Assembly: GCA_946481615.1 (NCBI GenBank)
Contig: CAMLOR010000145.1
Coordinates: 1-8,255, forward strand
DNA: 8,255 nucleotides
Direction: 5' to 3'
From: an uncultured Aquimonas sp.
GTDB lineage: Bacteria; Pseudomonadota; Gammaproteobacteria; Xanthomonadales; Xanthomonadaceae
Part shown: positions 5,449 to 8,255 of the stretch, one piece after another
Numbering within the stretch: the first letter of the stretch is position 1
Layout: the number at the start of each line of letters is the position of its first letter
Translations under genes and position numbers: made by a program
Notes under the pieces: model-generated
Seen by the model: the letters and a program-made list of their open reading frames with translations, nothing else
What the model was told of the DNA's origin: nothing
Database searches by the model: none

Positions 5449-5492
5449 GGTCAGAGCGGCTTTCTCCAGCCACTGGAGAGCAGCTCCGCCCC
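5449..5492. repeat. REP-like palindromic repeat, copy 2
   Basis: It shares the 24-base head of the repeat at 4912-4935 with four differences and the tail CTCCGCCCC (5484-5492) against CTCCGACCC. The interior differs: here a perfect 7-base stem, TCTCCAG (5463-5469) with CTGGAGA (5473-5479) and loop CCA, replaces the longer loop of copy 1. The element lies between the stop at 5510 and the start at 5420. Confidence 0.55.
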
Positions 5493-5509
5493 TACTTTCT
5501 CCTCGTTTC

Positions 5510-5671
5510 TTATGGGCCCGGCGGAAGATCCTTTGCGACGGCTTCGTAAATCCGCTTGAACGCCGAACCGATATCGTCGCCCTGGCCGACGCTGGTATTC
5601 GAGGATGACGTCACGACTCCGGCTGCGAGCGCGGCCTTGAGAATCTCGGTTGCCATTTCTTTGTCTGTCAT
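5510..5671 (-). CDS. Small acidic/amphipathic protein of 53 residues, function unknown
   Basis: I do not recognise a family. The protein starts MTDKEMATEILKAALAAGVV, an amphipathic helix. It continues through a Ser/Thr/Gly-rich middle (SSSNTSVGQGDD) into a second helix (AFKRIYEAVAKDL) and ends PPGP. There is no signal peptide or membrane segment. The start at 5671 is preferred: AAGGGAG lies seven bases upstream, whereas the in-frame ATG at 5677 sits one base from the same site and the one at 5695 lies before it. The good ribosome-binding site, the clean stop and the position between two palindromic spacers argue for a real gene despite its size. Single-helix-pair proteins of this kind often act as binding partners, but nothing here shows that. 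Confidence 0.55.
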   Translation of the reverse strand: MTDKEMATEILKAALAAGVVTSSSNTSVGQGDDIGSAFKRIYEAVAKDLPPGP

Positions 5672-5720
5672 GCTCATGCTCCCTTGTTTGTCCACGACCG
5701 GGCGCTGCCGGAGTGGCCTA

Positions 5721-5746
5721 GATCATTTGAGCTTCACTCAATGATC
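5721..5746. repeat. Stem-loop overlapping the stop codon of the Sel1-like gene
   Basis: GATCATTTGAG (5721-5731) and CTCAATGATC (5737-5746) form a ten-pair stem with a single unpaired T and a 5-base loop. The minus-strand TGA stop (5740-5738) lies in the stem. No T-run follows, so it is not a typical terminator. A long stem with one extrahelical base resembles half of a folded attC, but core boxes are not recognised. It could act as a 3' end stabiliser. Confidence 0.45.
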
Positions 5747-6460
5747 GGGCTTCTGCTTCTTGTCGTCTTGCTGGCCTGGCTCGCCAGCCCCGTCCTTGTC
5801 CAACGTCGACAACGGCAGGACTTCGACGACGCCTTGAGGCGGCTTGGCCCAAGCCAGGTCCACGTGTTCCCAATAACTTCGGGGATTCCAGTATCTCGCT
5901 GCATAGTACTGCGGCCGATAGGTGCCTTGCGCTTCGCCGCGCAAGGATGTGCGCGAAATTTCGGTATAGACGTCGACGAACGCCGAGCTTCCACCGACGC
6001 GGCTGCCGGGCGATTGGCGCTTTCCGCTGCGCAGAATGGCCTCCAGGCGCGGCTTTGCCACGTGATCGGCGAATTCATCGAAAACATTTCGGCCTTCTGT
6101 CACCGCTCTTTGCTGTTCGGCCGACGACAGCGCGTTCCAGTATGACTCCCGCTTTCCGATCATCAATGGGTAGCCGCGCTCGGCTGCGAGGTCCATCCAG
6201 ATGTATGCCAGGACGCGATCTTCGGATACGCCCTGACCGGACCAATACATCTCGGCAATCATGGCCTGACTGCCCTTGTCGGCAAAAAAAGCCGATCGCT
6301 TGAATTCCTCCATGGCGTCGCCGAACTCGCCATCCTCGAGCGCCGCGAGGCCCCGTTCGCGGTGGAGAACATCCGGATGATGGAGTTCGTAATGACTTTG
6401 GGCGGCGACCTGGCACGCACCCATCAAGGCGAGGACGGCGAGCAGTTCGCGGATTCGCAT
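5738..6460 (-). CDS. Secreted Sel1-like repeat protein
   Basis: A 240-residue protein with an N-terminal signal peptide ([20 protein letters not shown], probable cleavage before QS at residue 21). A Cys at 16 is present but the preceding LMGA is a poor lipobox. Residues about 62-97 form a clear Sel1-like repeat ([31 protein letters not shown]), preceded by a TPR-like helix ([28 protein letters not shown]). The rest is a basic, Tyr-rich C-terminus ending in a polar tail. Sel1 repeats are helical scaffolds for protein-protein contacts; a periplasmic location is inferred. The ATG at 6460 is chosen because the signal peptide begins there and AGGA lies eight bases upstream. It is the first (promoter-proximal) gene of the minus-strand series. 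Confidence 0.8.
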   Translation of the reverse strand: MRIRELLAVLALMGACQVAAQSHYELHHPDVLHRERGLAALEDGEFGDAMEEFKRSAFFADKGSQAMIAEMYWSGQGVSEDRVLAYIWMDLAAERGYPLMIGKRESYWNALSSAEQQRAVTEGRNVFDEFADHVAKPRLEAILRSGKRQSPGSRVGGSSAFVDVYTEISRTSLRGEAQGTYRPQYYAARYWNPRSYWEHVDLAWAKPPQGVVEVLPLSTLDKDGAGEPGQQDDKKQKPDH

Positions 6461-6488
6461 TGTCGTAGTCCTGAAAGGAGGGCGCGCC

Positions 6489-6569
6489 ATGTCTATGGCA
6501 GCAAAGCTTCGCTCAGTCGGATCAACCTTACCGTTGGAAATTCGACTCCAAAAGGTGACAGATTCCTAG
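6489..6569 (+). CDS. Possible 26-codon ORF with a perfect ribosome-binding site, divergent from the array
   Basis: AAAGGAGG (6474-6481) stands seven bases before an ATG at 6489 on the + strand. The frame runs 26 codons ([20 protein letters not shown] onward) to TAG at 6567-6569. I recognise no family. Such a strong site ahead of so short a frame suggests the 5' remnant of a gene that was cut off, or a leader peptide. In an integron, the integrase gene would lie divergently in just this place, but the residues do not resemble the start of an integrase. Confidence 0.25.
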   Translation: MSMAAKLRSVGSTLPLEIRLQKVTDS

Positions 6570-6571
6570 CT

Positions 6572-6766
6572 GCAACGCAGCAGGTAGGGCTGCACCACAA
6601 CGCGTGCGCTGTGATTCTTGCGCACAATCATCCGAGTGGCGTGGCGGTGGCCAGCGCGGATGATGTCGCTTTCACTACGCGCTTGCGCAAGGCGTTGCGG
6701 TTGTTCGACGTGCGGCTGCTGAAGCATTTCGTCGTGGGGGACGGTGCCGGGGTGGTGCGGGGATAG
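6572..6766 (+). pseudogene. radC: radC remnant (JAB/MPN domain core of RadC family)
   Basis: The frame encodes [20 protein letters not shown] and a second conserved block [21 protein letters not shown], the unmistakable core of RadC proteins (the HNHPSG zinc-binding motif of the JAB/MPN metalloprotease fold is at 6623-6640, with the following acidic residues). A complete RadC is over 200 residues. Here similarity begins abruptly near 6575, and the preceding in-frame codons bear no resemblance to RadC, so the N-terminal HhH part and the first strands of the JAB domain are missing. The C-terminus is also about six residues short. No start codon or ribosome-binding site precedes the homologous part. 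It marks a breakpoint at the right edge of the cassette-like array. Confidence 0.75.
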
Positions 6767-6792
6767 CAGGAAGCGCGGAGGGTGAGGCGGCG

Positions 6793-6814
6793 GTTCGACA
6801 GGCTCACCGTGAAC
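6793..6814. repeat. Dispersed short palindrome (GTTC...GAAC type)
   Basis: GTTCGACAGGCTCACCGT followed by GAAC belongs to a short interspersed sequence common in intergenic DNA of many GC-rich proteobacteria. Its ends GTTC and GAAC are inverted. It runs directly into the tandem repeats that follow. Confidence 0.55.
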
Positions 6815-6934
6815 GGTTGAGGGGAGAACCGTTGAGGCGCGGACGGTTGAGGCGTGCACGGTTGACGCGTACGGTTTAGGCGTACGGTTTAGGCGTACGG
6901 TTTAGGCGTGCACCCTTGAGGCGTGCACGGTTGG
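6809..6934. repeat. Tandem repeat array of 13- and 15-bp units
   Basis: About nine imperfect units follow one another. The long form is GGCGTGCACGGTTGA (6851-6865; variants at 6821-6835, 6836-6850, 6905-6919 and 6920-6934). The short form is GGCGTACGGTTTA (6866-6878 with one change, 6879-6891 and 6892-6904 exact), lacking GC after GGCGT. The first unit (6809-6820) overlaps the end of the dispersed palindrome. The block lies between the radC remnant and the terminator of the glycine-zipper gene and codes for nothing evident. Confidence 0.85.
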
Positions 6935-6948
6935 AGAGCGCCGCACAC

Positions 6949-6977
6949 AAAAAACGCGAGGCCCGAAGGCCTCGCGT
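6949..6977 (-). terminator. Rho-independent terminator of the glycine-zipper gene
   Basis: A perfect 10-bp stem, ACGCGAGGCC (6954-6963) with GGCCTCGCGT (6968-6977), has a CGAA tetraloop. On the minus strand it is followed by six T (6954-6949). It lies 29 bases beyond the stop of the gene at 7007-7570. Confidence 0.88.
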
Positions 6978-7006
6978 GGCCTCGCGGTTGCCCTGTCCGG
7001 ACTCGA

Positions 7007-7570
7007 TCAACGGACGGGGTGGTGGTTCACCGCGATGCGGATACGGTCGCCCGGGTGGTAGTCGGTGACCGTGTGGTAGTTGCGGCCGCGGTAGCGGTAG
7101 GTCACGTCGTAGCCGGTCACGCGTTCGTCGCTGACGTAATCGGTACGGGTGGCGCAGCGCTCTTCGTACGTGGTGTAGACGCGGTCGCCGTAGTAGCTGT
7201 TGCGGCGCTGCGAATCGCGGGCGACGTTGTAGCCGATCAGCGCACCGGCGGCGGTGGCGGCGTCGCGGCCGCTGCCGGAGCCGATCTGGTTGCCGAGCAC
7301 GCCGCCCACGATGCCGCCGACGATGGCCGGCGTGCGGTCGCGGCTGCGGTAGCCGGATTCACGATAGGTGACGGGCTGTTCCCAGCACTCGTCGCGGCGG
7401 ATCGGGCGCGAATCCACGTCGACGATCGGGTCGACGTCGATGACGCGGGCGTAGTCGTACTCCGGGCCGTACCGATCCTCGTAATAGCCCTGCGCCGACG
7501 CGGTGCCGGCGGCTGCGAATGCGGCGACAGCCATCAGCGCAGCGGTGATGCGGGTCAGTCGGGATTTCAT
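7007..7570 (-). CDS. Secreted glycine-zipper 2TM-domain protein (17-kDa surface antigen family)
   Basis: A 187-residue protein with a classical signal peptide (MKSRLTRITAALMAVAAFAA, cleavage after ASA at residue 26). After a Tyr/Asp-rich stretch and Cys62 comes the glycine zipper at about 82-113 (AIVGGIVGGVLGNQIGSGSG, then AATAAGALIGYNVA). This matches the glycine-zipper 2TM/Rickettsia 17-kDa antigen domain, a pair of short helices packed through glycines in the outer membrane or periplasm. The C-terminal part is Tyr/Arg-rich with Cys139 and a YRYRGRNYHT segment usual in these proteins. The two cysteines could form a disulfide. Role: envelope protein of unknown exact function. The ATG at 7570 has AGGAG six bases upstream. 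It is monocistronic, with its own terminator. Confidence 0.87.
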   Translation of the reverse strand: MKSRLTRITAALMAVAAFAAAGTASAQGYYEDRYGPEYDYARVIDVDPIVDVDSRPIRRDECWEQPVTYRESGYRSRDRTPAIVGGIVGGVLGNQIGSGSGRDAATAAGALIGYNVARDSQRRNSYYGDRVYTTYEERCATRTDYVSDERVTGYDVTYRYRGRNYHTVTDYHPGDRIRIAVNHHPVR

Positions 7571-7586
7571 CGTTTTCTCCTGCAAC

Positions 7587-7608
7587 GGGCGCACGAAAGG
7601 GTGCGCCC
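7587..7608. promoter_or_regulatory. Hairpin in the leader of the glycine-zipper gene
   Basis: GGGCGCAC (7587-7594) pairs perfectly with GTGCGCCC (7601-7608) around a 6-base loop. On the minus strand it ends about nine bases before the AGGAG ribosome-binding site. With no T-run it is not a terminator of the OsmC gene by the usual rule. It could protect the 5' end or affect access to the ribosome-binding site. Confidence 0.4.
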
Positions 7609-7675
7609 TCGCAAGCCAACCTAGGACCGCCGCACTTAATTCGCCGTGAACTTTCTACACGGTATTCAGGCCGGG

Positions 7676-8104
7676 TCAGGCCAGCGTCGCCTCGAGCGTC
7701 ACGGGGATGGAGAGCACGCGCGAGATGACGCAGTTCTTCTTCGCGTTCTCGGCGATTTCCGCGAATTTCGCGGCATCGAGGTTGGGCACGGAGGCCTTCA
7801 CGATGAGGTTGATGCCGGTGACGCTCGGCCCGCCGTCGGTGGTCATGGTGGCCTCGGCCTTGGTGTCGATGCGCGTGGCCGTGAAGCCGGCCTGTTCCAG
7901 CATGAAGCCCAGCGCCATGCTGAAGCAGCCGGCGTGCGCGGCGGCCAGCAGTTCTTCCGGATTGGTGCCTTTTTCTTCGCCGAAGCGGGTGTTGTAGGAG
8001 TATTTCTGGCCGTCGAACAGGCCGCTCTGCGGCGTGCTCATGCCGCCCTTGCCCGCCTTGAGATTGCCTTCCCAGTACGCGGTGGCGTAGCGCTTGAAAG
8101 CCAT
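7676..8104 (-). CDS. osmC: OsmC-family peroxiredoxin (organic hydroperoxide reductase)
   Basis: A 142-residue protein, the usual OsmC length. It reduces organic hydroperoxides using two cysteines and acts in the cytoplasm in oxidative and osmotic defence. Both catalytic cysteines are present: Cys60 in AAAHAGCFSMAL and Cys125 in KKNCVISRVL, spaced as in OsmC. Arg40 and Glu50/51 (TRFGEEKGTNPEELLAAAHAG) match the residues that activate the first cysteine. The N-terminus MAFKRYATAYWEGNLKAGKG and the segment LFDGQKYSYNTRF are typical of OsmC rather than Ohr. The start at 8104 has AGGAG seven bases upstream. It is transcribed away from the EF-G-like gene, with a 113-base divergent region between them. 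Nothing is odd about it. Confidence 0.93.
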   Translation of the reverse strand: MAFKRYATAYWEGNLKAGKGGMSTPQSGLFDGQKYSYNTRFGEEKGTNPEELLAAAHAGCFSMALGFMLEQAGFTATRIDTKAEATMTTDGGPSVTGINLIVKASVPNLDAAKFAEIAENAKKNCVISRVLSIPVTLEATLA

Positions 8105-8217
8105 GGTCGTGCTCCTGCGAACGAGGGCTGTGCCCGGGGGCCGCCAGTCTAGCTCTTGACCGTGCCGGGCAGGGCTGGGAGGCTACCGTGACAATCTGAA
8201 GACGGGAGGATTCGCGC

Positions 8218-8255
8218 ATGCCTGCCTACCGCACCGATGACATCCGCAACGTGGC
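8218..8255 (+). CDS. N-terminus of a probable elongation factor G-like translational GTPase
   Basis: Only the first 12 codons are in the window: MPAYRTDDIRNV. This resembles the opening of the second EF-G type of gammaproteobacteria, where a DIRNVALVGH-like strand leads into the P-loop. The start is supported by GGGAGGA seven bases upstream. The assignment depends on very few residues; another GTPase or an unrelated protein cannot be excluded. The + strand TTGACC at 8156-8161 could be a -35 box, but no convincing -10 box was found. Confidence 0.5.
   Translation, partial: MPAYRTDDIRNV

Larger units (their letters stand above)
739..6460 (-). mobile_element. Integron-cassette-like array without integrase (CALIN-type cluster, proposed)
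   Basis: Eleven compact gene units lie on the minus strand without exception. They are functionally unrelated, mostly 50-240 residues long, and are separated by 40-130 base spacers that are palindromic. One spacer (1775-1833) is a good attC match, two (4010-4077, 4337-4418) are related attC-like elements, and one (3335-3413) is a weaker candidate; several stops or starts touch these elements. No intI gene is present. Both flanks (oxidoreductase, and glycine-zipper/OsmC genes) have a core-genome character. The hypothesis explains orientation, gene types and spacers together; the remaining spacers are not recognisable as attC. Confidence 0.5.

Noticed and set aside
6566..6859. Minus-strand frame encoding repeated ASTV units followed by VHGEPVEP.
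   Set aside because: It translates the tandem repeat and the dispersed palindrome; the VHGEPVEP string is a familiar artefact of that interspersed sequence.
6809..6934. Reading the tandem units as a CRISPR array.
   Set aside because: The 13-15 bp units are head-to-tail with no unique spacers.
6923..7624. Long + strand open frame opposite the glycine-zipper gene.
   Set aside because: Low-complexity Val/Ala/Asp product mirrors the codon bias of the minus-strand gene, which has a signal peptide, domain, ribosome-binding site and terminator.
7640..7680. GAACTT on the + strand as an RpoE-type -35 box.
   Set aside because: No matching -10 box occurs at the required spacing and it would only drive antisense transcription into the OsmC gene.
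7359..8219. Long minus-strand frame spanning the OsmC gene and part of the glycine-zipper gene.
   Set aside because: The product is His/Arg-rich and crosses two well-supported genes; it is a shadow frame.
1..8255. Integrase, transposase, tRNA or prophage genes.
   Set aside because: I looked in all frames and found no integrase or transposase motif and no tRNA-like cloverleaf; the absence of an integrase is itself part of the array interpretation.

Overview
The window comes from a GC-rich proteobacterial chromosome, most likely a gammaproteobacterium of the Lysobacter/Xanthomonas kind. This is inference from codon use, the palindromic intergenic repeats, and the edge genes (isoquinoline-oxidoreductase-type molybdoenzyme, OsmC, 17-kDa glycine-zipper antigen family, and an N-terminus resembling elongation factor G). 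No rRNA, tRNA, CRISPR array, transposase or integrase gene is visible.

Left edge (1-710, + strand): the C-terminal part of a large molybdopterin-binding oxidoreductase subunit, closed by a strong hairpin at 715-735. Its T-run sits on the minus-strand side, so it serves transcripts arriving from the right.

Centre (739-6460, all genes on the minus strand): eleven single-gene or two-gene units, each followed by a short palindromic spacer. From right to left (direction of transcription): a secreted Sel1-like protein; a 53-residue protein; an unnamed protein with a CxxC/CxC finger; a four-helix membrane protein; a small two-helix membrane protein; a YdeI/OmdA-like protein; a VOC (glyoxalase-fold) protein; a DUF1579-like protein; a second VOC protein; a DUF3574 lipoprotein; and a ParE/RelE toxin-antitoxin pair with its own candidate promoter. 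One spacer (1775-1833) closely resembles the attC recombination site of integron gene cassettes. Two others (4010-4077, 4337-4418) share a 39-base core and have attC-like ends, and a fourth (3335-3413) is weaker. With uniform orientation, compact unrelated genes and no integrase, the best reading is a sedentary integron-cassette array that has lost or never had its integrase beside it (a CALIN-type cluster). Two spacers (4912-4959, 5449-5492) are instead copies of a REP-like palindrome.

Right edge: the array stops at a truncated radC remnant (6572-6766) next to a dispersed palindrome and a 13/15-bp tandem repeat. Ordinary chromosome follows: a glycine-zipper outer-membrane-type protein with a textbook terminator (minus), an OsmC-family hydroperoxide reductase (minus), and the first 12 codons of a probable EF-G-like GTPase (plus).

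The array genes do not form a pathway. They look like an assortment of stress, resistance-fold and membrane functions, with a toxin-antitoxin module at the distal end that could stabilise the array.
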